Below, one piece after another: positions 44,028 to 52,338 of a stretch of DNA of 64,000 nt. Numbering within the stretch: the first letter of the stretch is position 1; each line of letters begins with the position of its first letter. Below the pieces are notes generated by a model, which worked only from the letters and a program-made list of their open reading frames with translations, did no database searches and was not told where the DNA came from. A program made the translations under genes and the position numbers. Source of the DNA: Stenotrophomonas sp. 704A1 (GTDB taxonomy: Bacteria; Pseudomonadota; Gammaproteobacteria; Xanthomonadales; Xanthomonadaceae); NCBI RefSeq assembly GCF_030549525.1, contig NZ_CP130831.1:1513501-1577500 (forward strand), in the 5' to 3' direction.

Positions 44028-44133
44028 TTTCCACAGCGGTTGTGGAATGATGCCCAATCAACCTGTGGACAGGTGGTGCGGAGCCTTGCAGCCAAAGGCT
44101 TCCCCGCGCGTGGTGAAAAAACCGTCAGGGCGG
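44028..44133. repeat. Duplicated noncoding module, copy B
   Basis: Second copy with the blocks at 44028, 44060 and 44110, in the same order and spacing as copy A. It ends about 60 bases before the HlyD start. Between copies (43937-44027) no gene or further motif is seen. The rest of the 43731-44195 gap is unassigned apart from promoters it must contain for phoH and the exporter. Confidence 0.75.
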
Positions 44134-44195
44134 ATCGGAATCATTGAGGGTACACGGGGCACATGGCACCGTGGCGCCGTCGCAGGAGGGGTGGC

Positions 44196-45152
44196 ATGGG
44201 CATCGGCAACGGCATGCGTGGAATCGGACTGGCGGGCATCGGCCTGCTGGCGGGATGTGGGCAGTCAACGCCCACTGCGCTGGGCACGCTGGAGTGGGAC
44301 CGGATCACGGTGCCGGCACCGGCGGCCGAAGTGATCGCCACGGTGGAGGTGCGCGAGGGCGAGCAGGTCAAGGCCGGGGCCGTGCTGATGCAGCTGGATC
44401 CGGCGCGCGGAGACGCGCAGTTCGCCGCCGCGCAGGCGGACACGGTGCGTGCGCAGGCGCAGCTGGAAGAACTGAAGATCGGCCCACGCCAGGAACAGAT
44501 CGCGCAGGCCCAGGCGCAACTGGCCGCATTGCGCGCACAGGCTGCCGAAGCAAGCGCCTATTACCGCCGGGTCCAGCCGTTGGCACAGCAGCGCTTGATT
44601 GCCGCCGCTGAACTGGACCGCGCGCGCGCCGCCGCCGGCAATGCCGAGGCCAGCGTGCGTGCCGCCGAGCAGGCCTGGCTGGAGCTGGTGCACGGCAGCC
44701 GGGCGCAGGAGATCGCCCAGGGCCAGGCCGCCGCCGATGCCGCGCAGGCGCAGCAGGTGGTGCAGGGCGTGAACCTGCAGAAGCTGCAGTTGCGTGCGCC
44801 GCGCGACGGCGTGATCGATGCCCTGCCGTACCGGCAGGGCGACCAGGCGCCGGTCGGCGCGCCGCTGGCCGTGATGCTGGTCGGCGACCGCCCGTATGCG
44901 CGGGTCTACCTGCCGCAGCCGCTGCGCCTGCAGGTCAAGGTCGGGCAGGCCGCGCAGATACAGCTGGAAGGAGGCGGCACGGTGCTGACCGGGCACGTGC
45001 GCGCGATCCGCAGCGAGCCCTCGTTCACGCCGTACTACGCACTGACCGGTGAAGACGTCGAACGCCTGAGCTATCTGGCCGAGATCGAAGTGGACGGCAA
45101 CAACGACGTGCGCAAACTGCCCGCGGGTCTGCCGGTACAGGTGCGCTTCTGA
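44196..45152 (+). CDS. HlyD/MFP-family periplasmic adaptor lipoprotein
   Basis: A 318-residue membrane-fusion protein for an ABC-2 exporter. The signal ends in the lipobox LLAGC. A biotinyl-lipoyl-like half motif (PAAEVIATVEVREGEQVKAG) is followed by a long Gln/Ala-rich coiled hairpin (residues ~80-190) and the returning half LQLRAPRDGVIDALPYRQGD, then a beta-barrel region. ATG 44196 is chosen for its GGAGG seven bases upstream. YbhG-like in layout; substrate unknown. First gene of the exporter operon. Confidence 0.9.
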   Translation: MGIGNGMRGIGLAGIGLLAGCGQSTPTALGTLEWDRITVPAPAAEVIATVEVREGEQVKAGAVLMQLDPARGDAQFAAAQADTVRAQAQLEELKIGPRQEQIAQAQAQLAALRAQAAEASAYYRRVQPLAQQRLIAAAELDRARAAAGNAEASVRAAEQAWLELVHGSRAQEIAQGQAAADAAQAQQVVQGVNLQKLQLRAPRDGVIDALPYRQGDQAPVGAPLAVMLVGDRPYARVYLPQPLRLQVKVGQAAQIQLEGGGTVLTGHVRAIRSEPSFTPYYALTGEDVERLSYLAEIEVDGNNDVRKLPAGLPVQVRF

Positions 45153-45172
45153 ACACCGCTGCGGACATCGCG

Positions 45173-46096
45173 GTGCATGCGCAGGGCCTGACCCGCCGCT
45201 TCGGCGATCTGCTGGCCGTGGACAATGTCGACCTGACCGTGCCACGCGGGCAGGTCTACGGCTTCCTGGGGCCGAATGGATCCGGCAAGTCGACCACCAT
45301 CCGCATGCTGTGCGGCCTGCTGGAACCCAGCGCCGGGCAGATCGAGGTGCTGGGGCTGGCGGTGCCGGAGCAGGCCGAGGCATTGCGCCGGCGCATCGGC
45401 TACATGACCCAGCGCTTCTCGTTGTATGAAGACCTTTCGGTGCGCGAGAACCTGGAGTTCCTCGCCGCCATCCAGGATCTGCCGCGCGCACAGGCGCGGC
45501 AGCGCGTCGATGCACTGCTGCAGCAGTACCGGCTGCAGGATCGGCAGCCGCAGCTGGCTGGCACGCTCAGCGGTGGGCAGAAGCAGCGCCTGGCCCTGGC
45601 CGGTGCTGTGGTGCACGCCCCCGAGCTGCTGTTCCTGGACGAGCCGACCAGCGCGGTCGATCCGGAATCGCGCCGCGATTTCTGGGAGGCCCTGTTCGAA
45701 CTGGCCGACGCGGGCACCACCGTGCTGGTGTCGACCCACTACATGGACGAGGCCGAGCGCTGCCACCGGCTGGCCATTCTTGATCGCGGCGCGCTGGTGG
45801 CCGATGGCACGCCGGCCGAACTGTGTGCACGGCTGCAGGGGCGCACGCTGCAGGTCACCTCCTCGCAGCCACGCCAGGCCAGCCGCGCGCTGGCCGAACT
45901 GCCCGGCGTGCTGAGCGTGGCGCAGATCGGTACCCAGCTGCGCGTGCTGTGCAGCGAAGGGCAGGCCGATACGCCGGCACTGCGGCGGGCGTTGGCGGCT
46001 GCCGATCCCGGGGCCAGGATCGACGCGGTGGCGCCGAACCTGGAAGACGTATTCGTGGCCGCTACCCGCGGGCGGGGCCGGGAGCCGGCAGCATGA
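45173..46096 (+). CDS. ABC exporter ATPase (YbhF/CcmA-like, single domain)
   Basis: A 307-residue ATPase. Walker A FLGPNGSGKSTT, Q-loop YMTQRFSLYEDLS, signature LSGGQKQRLALAGA, Walker B LLFLDEPTSAVDP and the switch His in VSTHYMDEAERC. The C-terminus (LQVTSSQPRQASRALAELPG) is the DrrA-type extension. GTG at 45173 is used; sequence similar to family members extends back to a CTG at 45149, which would overlap the HlyD stop, so the true start may be slightly upstream. Confidence 0.92.
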   Translation: MHAQGLTRRFGDLLAVDNVDLTVPRGQVYGFLGPNGSGKSTTIRMLCGLLEPSAGQIEVLGLAVPEQAEALRRRIGYMTQRFSLYEDLSVRENLEFLAAIQDLPRAQARQRVDALLQQYRLQDRQPQLAGTLSGGQKQRLALAGAVVHAPELLFLDEPTSAVDPESRRDFWEALFELADAGTTVLVSTHYMDEAERCHRLAILDRGALVADGTPAELCARLQGRTLQVTSSQPRQASRALAELPGVLSVAQIGTQLRVLCSEGQADTPALRRALAAADPGARIDAVAPNLEDVFVAATRGRGREPAA

Positions 46097-47205
46097 ACCC
46101 GCGCCGCCTGTGGGCGATCATGCTCAAGGAGCTGCGGCAGCTGCGCCGCGACCGCATCACGCTGGCGATGATCGTCGGCATTCCGGTGATGCAGCTGCTG
46201 CTGTTTGGCTATGCGATCAATCTCAACCTGCGCCACCTCGACGCCGGCGTCGCCGACCAGGCCAACAGTGCCGCCTCGCGTGCGCTGGTGCAGGACATGG
46301 TCGCCACCGGGGTGATCACGCCGCGCAGCGAAGCCTATACGCCCGACCAGCTGATGCAGGCACTGCGCCGCGGCGAGATCAGTGTCGGCATCGTGGTCCC
46401 GGCCGACTTCGAACGTCGTCGCTTCGACGGACGCGAGGCGGTGCAGGTGCTGGTCGATGGCAGCGACACCGTGGTGCAGAGCGCGGCGATCCAGCTGGCG
46501 CAGGTGCCGCTGGATACGCGACCGACCAGCAACACCCGGCCGCTGCGCGAAGGCAGCATCGCCGGGGGTGCAATCAGTGTGACCAGCTTCTACAACCCGC
46601 AGCGGCGTTCGGCGGTGAACATCGTGCCGGGCCTGATCGGGGTGATCCTGACCATGACCCTGGTGATGTTCACGGCAGTGGCCGTGGTGCGCGAACGCGA
46701 GCGCGGCAACATGGAACTGCTGATCGCCACGCCGGTGTCGCGCAGCGAACTGATGGTCGGCAAGGTGCTGCCCTATGCGGCCATCGGCCTGCTGCAGACG
46801 ACCCTGGTGCTGGTGCTGGGCACCTGGCTGTTCCAGGTGCCGATCCGCGGCAGTCTGCTCGATATCTACCTGGCCGCGGTGCTGCTGGTGCTGGCCAACC
46901 TGGCACTGGGCCTGCTGATCTCCACGCGCGCGCGCTCGCAGTTCCAGGCGATGCAGATGACCCTGTTCCTGTTCCTGCCGTCGATCCTGCTGTCGGGCTT
47001 CATGTTCCCGTTCGCGGGCATGCCGCGGCCGGTGCAATGGCTGGCCGAAGTGCTGCCGCTGACCCATTTCCTGCGCCTGGTGCGCGGCATCATGCTGCGT
47101 GGCGCCTCGCTGTGGGAGCTGTGGCACGACGCACTGGCACTGCTGGCCTTCATCGTGGTGATGATGACGCTGGCGATCCTGCGTTTCCGCAAGCGATTGG
47201 ATTAG
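46093..47205 (+). CDS. ABC-2 type exporter permease
   Basis: A 370-residue permease: one N-terminal helix (TLAMIVGIPVMQLLLFGYAI), a large periplasmic domain (residues ~45-170), then five C-terminal helices including VAVVRERERGNMELLIATPV, the coupling segment of the ABC2_membrane_3 family, and FLFLPSILLSGFMFPFAGMP. Resembles YbhR/YhhJ, exporters of drugs or other cationic molecules. ATGA overlap with the ATPase. Only one permease gene is present, so it may act as a homodimer. Confidence 0.92.
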   Translation: MNPRRLWAIMLKELRQLRRDRITLAMIVGIPVMQLLLFGYAINLNLRHLDAGVADQANSAASRALVQDMVATGVITPRSEAYTPDQLMQALRRGEISVGIVVPADFERRRFDGREAVQVLVDGSDTVVQSAAIQLAQVPLDTRPTSNTRPLREGSIAGGAISVTSFYNPQRRSAVNIVPGLIGVILTMTLVMFTAVAVVRERERGNMELLIATPVSRSELMVGKVLPYAAIGLLQTTLVLVLGTWLFQVPIRGSLLDIYLAAVLLVLANLALGLLISTRARSQFQAMQMTLFLFLPSILLSGFMFPFAGMPRPVQWLAEVLPLTHFLRLVRGIMLRGASLWELWHDALALLAFIVVMMTLAILRFRKRLD

Positions 47206-47232
47206 GGCATGCCGACCCACGGCCGGCATGCC
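47206..47232. terminator. Bidirectional hairpin between exporter operon and miaB
   Basis: GGCATGCCG (47206-47214) pairs with CGGCATGCC (47224-47232). It occupies the entire gap between the two convergent stop codons. No long T tract is present, so termination strength is uncertain. Confidence 0.5.
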
Positions 47233-48651
47233 TTATTCCGCCACCACGCGCGCGCGGAGCGAATTGGTCAGTGCTTCAGTGATCACCACATCCACGAACT
47301 GGCCGATCAGCCGCGCCGGCGCCGGGAAGTTCACCGACCGCATGTTCTCGGTCTTGCCGGTCAGTTCGTTCGGGTTCTTGCGCGAGGGGCCTTCCACCAG
47401 CACGGTCTGCACGGTGCCGACCATCTTCTCGGAGATGCCGGCGGCATGCGCATTGATGCGTGCCTGCAGGCGCGACAGGCGCGCATGCTTCTCGGCATCG
47501 CTGATCGTGTCCTCCAGGTCCGCGGCCGGGGTGCCCGGGCGACGTGAATAGATGAAGGAGAAGCTGTGGTCGAAGCCGATGTCCTCGATCAGCTTCATGG
47601 TCTTCTCGAAGTCGGCATCGGTCTCGCCGGGGAAGCCGACAATGAAGTCCGAGCTGATCGAGATGTCCGGACGCACCGCGCGCAGCTTGCGGATCTTCGA
47701 CTTGAATTCCAGCGCGGTGTAGCCGCGCTTCATCGCCGACAGCACGCGGTCGCTGCCGGCCTGGACCGGCAGGTGCAGGAAATTGGCCAGCTGCGGCACG
47801 TCGCGGAATGCATCGATCAGCGAATCGCTGAACTCCAGCGGGTGCGAAGTGGTGAAGCGGATGCGGCCGACGCCGTCGATCTCGGCGATGGTGCGGATCA
47901 GCAGGCCGAGGTCGGCAAATTCGCCGTCGCCATACGGACCGCGGTAGGCATTGACGTTCTGGCCGAGCAGGTTGATCTCTCGCACGCCCTGGGCGGCCAG
48001 CTGTGCCACCTCCACCACCACGTCCTCGAACGGGCGGCTGACTTCGGTGCCGCGGGTGTAGGGCACCACACAGAACGAGCAGTACTTCGAGCAGCCTTCC
48101 ATGATCGACACGAACGCCGAGGCGCCCTCGGCGCGTGGCTCGGGCAGGCGGTCGAACTTCTCGATCTCCGGGAAGCTGATGTCCACCTGCGGCCGCTTCT
48201 GTTCGCGGCGGGCACGGATCAGCTCCGGCAGGCGGTGCAGGGTCTGCGGGCCGAACACCAGGTCCACGAACGGGGCGCGCTTGATGATCGCCTCGCCTTC
48301 CTGCGAGGCCACGCAGCCGCCGACGCCGATGATGACCTCACGGCCCTGGTTCTTCAGCCCCTTCCACACGCCCAGCTGGCTGAACACCTTTTCCTGCGCC
48401 TTCTCGCGGATCGAGCAGGTGTTGACCAGGATGACGTCGGCGTCTTCCGGGCGGTCGGTCAGCTCCAGGCCGTCGCTGGCGGCGAGCACATCGGCCATCT
48501 TGGCCGAGTCGTACTCGTTCATCTGGCAACCGTGGGTCTTGATGTACAGCTTGCCCTTGACCTGGTCGGGCTTGCGCGGACCAGTGGGCAGGGCAACGAG
48601 CGGGGTACCGCCCGCTGCGGCGGGCGGAAAGACGTCTGGCGTCCCGGTCAT
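47233..48651 (-). CDS. miaB: tRNA-2-methylthio-N6-isopentenyladenosine-37 methylthiotransferase
   Basis: A 472-residue radical-SAM enzyme modifying A37 of tRNAs reading UNN codons. UPF0004 domain with cysteines in [21 protein letters not shown] and GVGGCVASQ; radical-SAM cluster [16 protein letters not shown]-terminal TRAM domain ([20 protein letters not shown]). The first ~30 residues are a variable extension. ATG at 48651. It is isolated from phoH by the exporter operon on the opposite strand, and a large SMAG array lies upstream. Confidence 0.96.
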   Translation of the reverse strand: MTGTPDVFPPAAAGGTPLVALPTGPRKPDQVKGKLYIKTHGCQMNEYDSAKMADVLAASDGLELTDRPEDADVILVNTCSIREKAQEKVFSQLGVWKGLKNQGREVIIGVGGCVASQEGEAIIKRAPFVDLVFGPQTLHRLPELIRARREQKRPQVDISFPEIEKFDRLPEPRAEGASAFVSIMEGCSKYCSFCVVPYTRGTEVSRPFEDVVVEVAQLAAQGVREINLLGQNVNAYRGPYGDGEFADLGLLIRTIAEIDGVGRIRFTTSHPLEFSDSLIDAFRDVPQLANFLHLPVQAGSDRVLSAMKRGYTALEFKSKIRKLRAVRPDISISSDFIVGFPGETDADFEKTMKLIEDIGFDHSFSFIYSRRPGTPAADLEDTISDAEKHARLSRLQARINAHAAGISEKMVGTVQTVLVEGPSRKNPNELTGKTENMRSVNFPAPARLIGQFVDVVITEALTNSLRARVVAE

Positions 48652-48714
48652 GGCGCTTAATCCATTCGGGTGGCGGGAAAGCCGGGAATTCTACCCGCAT
48701 CGCGCCCGGTCCGC

Positions 48715-49384
48715 CCCGGTAGCGCCGGGCCATGCCCGGCGGATGCCGGAAGCGCCGCGTCACCGGCATCACCCGCCTCGCGTCCGGTCCGCCCTCCGGT
48801 AGCGCCGGGCCATGCCCGGCGGAATGCCGGAAGCACCGCGTTACCGGCATCACCCGCCTCGCGCCCGGTCCGCCCCCGGTAGCGCCGGGCCATGCCCGGC
48901 GGAATCCCGGAAGCGCCGCGCTGCGCGCTCGCGGGGCATGGCCCCGCGCTACCGGAATCCACCCGCATCCACCGGTAGCGCCGGGCCATGCCCGGCGGAA
49001 TGCCGGAAGCGCCGCGCTGCGCGCTCGCGGGGCATGGCCCCGCGCTACCGACATCCACCCGCATCCGCCGGTAGCGCCGGGCCATGCCCGGCGGAATCCC
49101 GGAAGCACCGCGCTGCGCGCTCGCGGCGCATGGCTCCGCGCTACCGACATCCACCCGCATCCTCCGGTAGCGCCGGGCCATGCCCGGCGGAATCCCGGAA
49201 GCGCCGCGCTGCGCGCTCGCGGGGCATGGCCCCGCGCTACCGACATCCACCCGCATCCTCCGGTAGCGCCGGGCCATGCCCGGCGGAATCCCGGAAGCAC
49301 CGCGCTGCGCGCTCGCGGGGCATGGCCCCGCGCTACCGACATCCACCCGCATCCACCGGGTGCGCCGGGCCGTGCCCGGCGCAA
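48715..49384. repeat. Large composite SMAG array with 80-bp and 96-bp tandem periods
   Basis: Plus SMAG palindromes start at 48719, 48799, 48879 (80-base steps) and then 48975, 49071, 49167, 49263 and a decayed one at 49359 (96-base steps). Within each 96-base unit a minus copy with stem CGCGGGGC around CAT follows (48930, 49026, 49122, 49218, 49314). The first two units carry only plus copies. Intervening bases (GGAATCCCGGAAGCGCCGCG; GACATCCACCCGCATCC) are also repeated, so whole units were amplified. It fills the 737-base gap between miaB and the GST gene. Confidence 0.95.
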
Positions 49385-49388
49385 TGGC

Positions 49389-50009
49389 TCACGCCGCGAC
49401 CAGCTCCGCATCGATCTGCCGCGAGCGGTCGAAGGCGGTCAATGCGCTCATGCGGTCGATGTAGGCCGCAGTCGCCGCTGCCGGGGTGACCAGGCCGAAC
49501 GCACGGGTCCACGCCAGCGCATTGCCCCACAGCACGTCGGCGGCGCTCATCACCTCGCCCAGCAGGTACGGCCCCTGTGCCAGCTGGTCTTCGATCACCT
49601 GCAGCACGGTATCGGCATCGTTGTAGGGCGACATCGACTGCGGTGGCGGGTCGCGCCGCATCGCGCGGTCGATCATCGCAGGCTCGAAGCAGGCGCCGTA
49701 GAAGGCCATCCAGCGCAGGTAGGGGCCACGCAGTGCGTCGCCGATCGGCGGCGCCAGCCCGGCTTCGGGGTACAGGTCGGCCAGGTACAGGTAGATCGCC
49801 ACCTGTTCAGTGACCAGCGCGCCGTTGTGCACGATGGCCGGCACCTTGCCCATCGGGTTGATGGCCAGGTAGGCCGGGGCCAGGTTGGCGCCGGCCTTCA
49901 GGTCCAGCACCTGCATGCGGTAGTCCGCACCCAGGGCTTCAAGCAGGGCCACCGCGCCGCTCGAGCGCGAACGGGCAGCGTGATACAGGGTGATCTGGCG
50001 TGAGGTCAT
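49389..50009 (-). CDS. Glutathione S-transferase family protein
   Basis: A 206-residue two-domain GST. The thioredoxin-fold N-terminus starts ITLYHAARSRSSGAVALLEA with Ser residues at the usual catalytic turn; INPMGKVPAIVHNG carries the cis-Pro, followed by LVTEQVAIYLYLADLYPEAG. C-terminal helical domain ends LTAFDRSRQIDAELVAA. Substrate unknown. It diverges from a WYL-type regulator and shares its operator, so it is probably that regulator's target. Confidence 0.9.
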   Translation of the reverse strand: MTSRQITLYHAARSRSSGAVALLEALGADYRMQVLDLKAGANLAPAYLAINPMGKVPAIVHNGALVTEQVAIYLYLADLYPEAGLAPPIGDALRGPYLRWMAFYGACFEPAMIDRAMRRDPPPQSMSPYNDADTVLQVIEDQLAQGPYLLGEVMSAADVLWGNALAWTRAFGLVTPAAATAAYIDRMSALTAFDRSRQIDAELVAA

Positions 50010-50048
50010 GGCACTGCTCCTTGGAATCGAGGCTCATGCTGGGGCACT

Positions 50049-50073
50049 ATCGCGGACGACTTCTGTCCGCGAT
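50049..50073. promoter_or_regulatory. Inverted-repeat operator between GST and WYL regulator
   Basis: Perfect 9-base arms ATCGCGGAC (50049-50057) and GTCCGCGAT (50065-50073) around a 7-base spacer, starting 40 bases from the GST start and ending 5 bases before the regulator's ATG. Binding here could repress both genes. Confidence 0.7.
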
Positions 50074-50078
50074 TCCCC

Positions 50079-51047
50079 ATGCGCCATACCGCCCATCGCC
50101 TGCTTCGCCTGATCGCCCTGCTGCAGGCGCGCCGCCACTGGTCCGGCGCCGAACTGGCCGAGCGCATGGGCGTGGACCGGCGCAGCATCCGTCGCGATGT
50201 CGAGCGCCTGCGCGAACTGGGCTACCCGGTCCAGGCGTCGGCCGGCGTGGGCGGCGGCTACCGCCTGGGGGCCGGCGCGCCGGTGCTGCCGATGCTGCTG
50301 GACGAGGAGGAGGCGACCACCCTGGCGATCGCGCTGCGCGCGGCGTCGGCCACCGTCTCCGGCATCGACGACACCGCGCGCGGCCTGCTGTCCAAACTGG
50401 ACCCGCTGGTGCCGACCCGGCGCCGGCAGCAGGCCGGCGAAGTGCATGCGGCGACCGCCACCCTGTCGGATCAGCCTTCCACCGACGCGCGCCTGCTCGG
50501 TCGCCTGGCCCAGTACTGCCGACAGGCCACGCGGCTGGCTTTCGAGTACCGCAGCGCGCAGGACGTGCTGACCCAGCGCGAGGTCGAGGCCCAGCACCTG
50601 GTCAACTACGGGCGCCGCTGGTACCTGCTGGCATGGGACCTGGGGCGGCAGGACTGGCGCACCCTGCGGGTGGACCGCATGGGGGCGGTTCATCCACAGG
50701 GCGGCCCCGGCATGCACCGGCGCACCCCGGCGCCGCCGGACGTGATGGTGCGGCAGGCGGTCAGCCAGGCGCCGTTCGCGCTGCAGGCCGTGCTGCGCCT
50801 TGCCGGCTCGGAGGCCGAGCTGGCCGGCCGCGTGCCGCCCTGGTGCGGCGTGCTGGAAGCCGATGGCGCCAGCCACTGCCTGCTGCGGATGGGGGCGGAG
50901 AGCCGCGGCATGATGCTGGCGCAGATCCTCAGCCTGGACCGGCTGCCGCTGGCGCTGTGGACCACCCCGCCAGCGCTGCGCGAGGAACTGGCGCAGCGGC
51001 TGGCCGGGCTCGGCCAGGTGCTGGCTGTGCCGCTGGTCACGGACTGA
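50079..51047 (+). CDS. HTH/WYL-domain transcriptional regulator (YafY family)
   Basis: A 322-residue regulator. N-terminal winged HTH (LLRLIALLQARRHWSGAELA, RMGVDRRSIRRDVERLRELG), then a beta-rich WYL ligand-binding domain (RLAFEYRSAQDVLTQREVEA; VNYGRRWYLLAWDLGRQDWR) and a WCX-like C-terminus. It sits back-to-back with the GST gene, with a perfect inverted repeat only five bases ahead of its start, which predicts autoregulation. The effector is unknown. Confidence 0.9.
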   Translation: MRHTAHRLLRLIALLQARRHWSGAELAERMGVDRRSIRRDVERLRELGYPVQASAGVGGGYRLGAGAPVLPMLLDEEEATTLAIALRAASATVSGIDDTARGLLSKLDPLVPTRRRQQAGEVHAATATLSDQPSTDARLLGRLAQYCRQATRLAFEYRSAQDVLTQREVEAQHLVNYGRRWYLLAWDLGRQDWRTLRVDRMGAVHPQGGPGMHRRTPAPPDVMVRQAVSQAPFALQAVLRLAGSEAELAGRVPPWCGVLEADGASHCLLRMGAESRGMMLAQILSLDRLPLALWTTPPALREELAQRLAGLGQVLAVPLVTD

Positions 51048-51093
51048 GCCGCGTCGCTTGGCAAGCTGCGGCGAAGCTGGGACACTCGCGCCC

Positions 51094-52008
51094 ATGAAGG
51101 GGAGACTGGGGACAACGGCGATCATCATCGCTGCGCTGACCGCTGCGCCGGCCAGCGCCGGCACCCTGTACAAGTGCCTGGGCACCGACGGGGTCACCAG
51201 CTATGTCAGCAAGCGGGTGGCCGGTGCCCAGTGCAGCACCATCAGCTATTCGCGCAGCGCCGGCCGGCCATCACGGCCGGCAGCCGCCGCGCCGCTGCCG
51301 GCAACGCCCACGCCTGCCGCTGCCGTGGCCCGTGCCGAGCGCAATCCGGTCGCGGTGACCGCCGCTGCGGCCAGTCCTGCCGTCGCACCGACGCCGGTGC
51401 CCGCGCCGGCCACACCGCGCGGCGGACGCATGGTCAGCGGCCAGGTCTATTCGTACATGCAGGACGGGGTTCGCCACTACACCAGCGCCCGCCCCACACA
51501 GGTCGCCAACCTCGGCCCGGTACGGACCATCCGTTACAGCTTCATGGAGCGCTGTTACGCCTGCGGCGTCAATCCGCGCGTCGATTTCGGCAGCGTGCGC
51601 CTGAACACCACCTCCTTCCAGACCGAGATCGCCTCGGCCGCCCGCGAGTTCGGCGTGGAAGAGGCGATCGTGCGCGCGATCATCCACGCCGAGTCGGCCT
51701 ACAACCCGACGGCGCTGAGCCGCGCCGGCGCCCAGGGACTGATGCAGCTGATGCCGCCGACCGCCGCACGCTTCGGGGTCAGCGACGCCTACGATGCCGG
51801 GCAGAACATCCGCGGCGGTGTGCAGTATCTTGCGTGGCTGCTGAAACGTTTCAATGGCGACCTGACCCTGGCCGCTGCCGGATACAACGCCGGCGAAGGC
51901 GCGGTCGACCGCCATCGCGGCGTACCGCCCTATAGTGAGACCCAGTACTACGTGCGCCGGGTCGGCCAGCTGGCCGAGCGTTACCGCACCGCCCTCAGCC
52001 ACCAGTAG
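51094..52008 (+). CDS. Lytic transglycosylase (SLT) with N-terminal DUF4124 domain
   Basis: A 304-residue secreted enzyme that would cleave peptidoglycan glycan strands. Signal peptide to ASA, then DUF4124-like segments TLYKCLGTDGVTSYVSKRVA and a second YSYMQDGVRHYTSARP, separated by an Ala/Pro linker. The SLT domain has catalytic Glu in IIHAESAYNPTALSRAGAQG, LMQLMPPTAARFGV, and LAAAGYNAGEGAVDRHRGVP. The TAG stop codon is part of the GTAG that opens the following SMAG array. ATG 51094 is chosen over an upstream in-frame start. Confidence 0.93.
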   Translation: MKGRLGTTAIIIAALTAAPASAGTLYKCLGTDGVTSYVSKRVAGAQCSTISYSRSAGRPSRPAAAAPLPATPTPAAAVARAERNPVAVTAAAASPAVAPTPVPAPATPRGGRMVSGQVYSYMQDGVRHYTSARPTQVANLGPVRTIRYSFMERCYACGVNPRVDFGSVRLNTTSFQTEIASAAREFGVEEAIVRAIIHAESAYNPTALSRAGAQGLMQLMPPTAARFGVSDAYDAGQNIRGGVQYLAWLLKRFNGDLTLAAAGYNAGEGAVDRHRGVPPYSETQYYVRRVGQLAERYRTALSHQ

Positions 52009-52203
52009 CGCCGGGCCATGCCCGGCGAGCGAAGCGGCACCACCAGCAGCAGCGGGCCATGCCCGGCGAACGAAGCGGCACCACCGGTAGCGCCGGGCCA
52101 TGCCCGGCGAGCGAAGCGGCACCACCAGTAGCGCCGGGCCATGCCCGGCGAACGAAGCGGCACCACCAGCAGCGCCGGGCCATGCCCGGCGAGCGAAGCG
52201 GTA
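52005..52203 (+). repeat. SMAG array with exact 41-bp period
   Basis: Five plus-oriented palindromes begin at 52005, 52046, 52087, 52128 and 52169, each followed by GAGCGAAGCGGCACCACC-like spacer. Copies 1, 3 and 4 start GTAG; copies 2 and 5 have GCAG. No inverted copies. From 52204 to 52338 lies the petA leader with the promoter listed separately. Confidence 0.93.
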
Positions 52204-52227
52204 CAAACAAAGAGTTGTTGCAATGCG

Positions 52228-52257
52228 TTGTGTGGCGCGCGACGGTTCCGCTACACT
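52228..52257 (+). promoter_or_regulatory. Probable petABC promoter
   Basis: -35 TTGTGT (52228-52233) and -10 TACACT (52252-52257) with an 18-base spacer, about 75 bases before the petA start. Each element matches consensus at four of six positions. Confidence 0.4.
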
Positions 52258-52338
52258 CGACCGTGATTCAATGCGGCTCTGGCCCCCACCGGATCCGCTG
52301 GCAGCCTTAAAGCTACCTAATCAATATCGGAGTGCCGG

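Noticed and set aside
43831..44133. Replication-origin or DnaA-box cluster
   Set aside because: Only one near-match to a DnaA box per module and none of dnaA, dnaN or gyrB nearby; kept as an unexplained duplication instead.
48879..49384. CRISPR-like regular spacing
   Set aside because: The sequences between palindromes are themselves repeated, not unique spacers, period is 96 bases and no cas genes are near.
48732..50003. Long frames through the SMAG array, repeating motifs like GPCPAESRKHRAARSRG
   Set aside because: The apparent proteins are translations of the palindromic repeats in several frames and both strands, with no start site or family; not genes.
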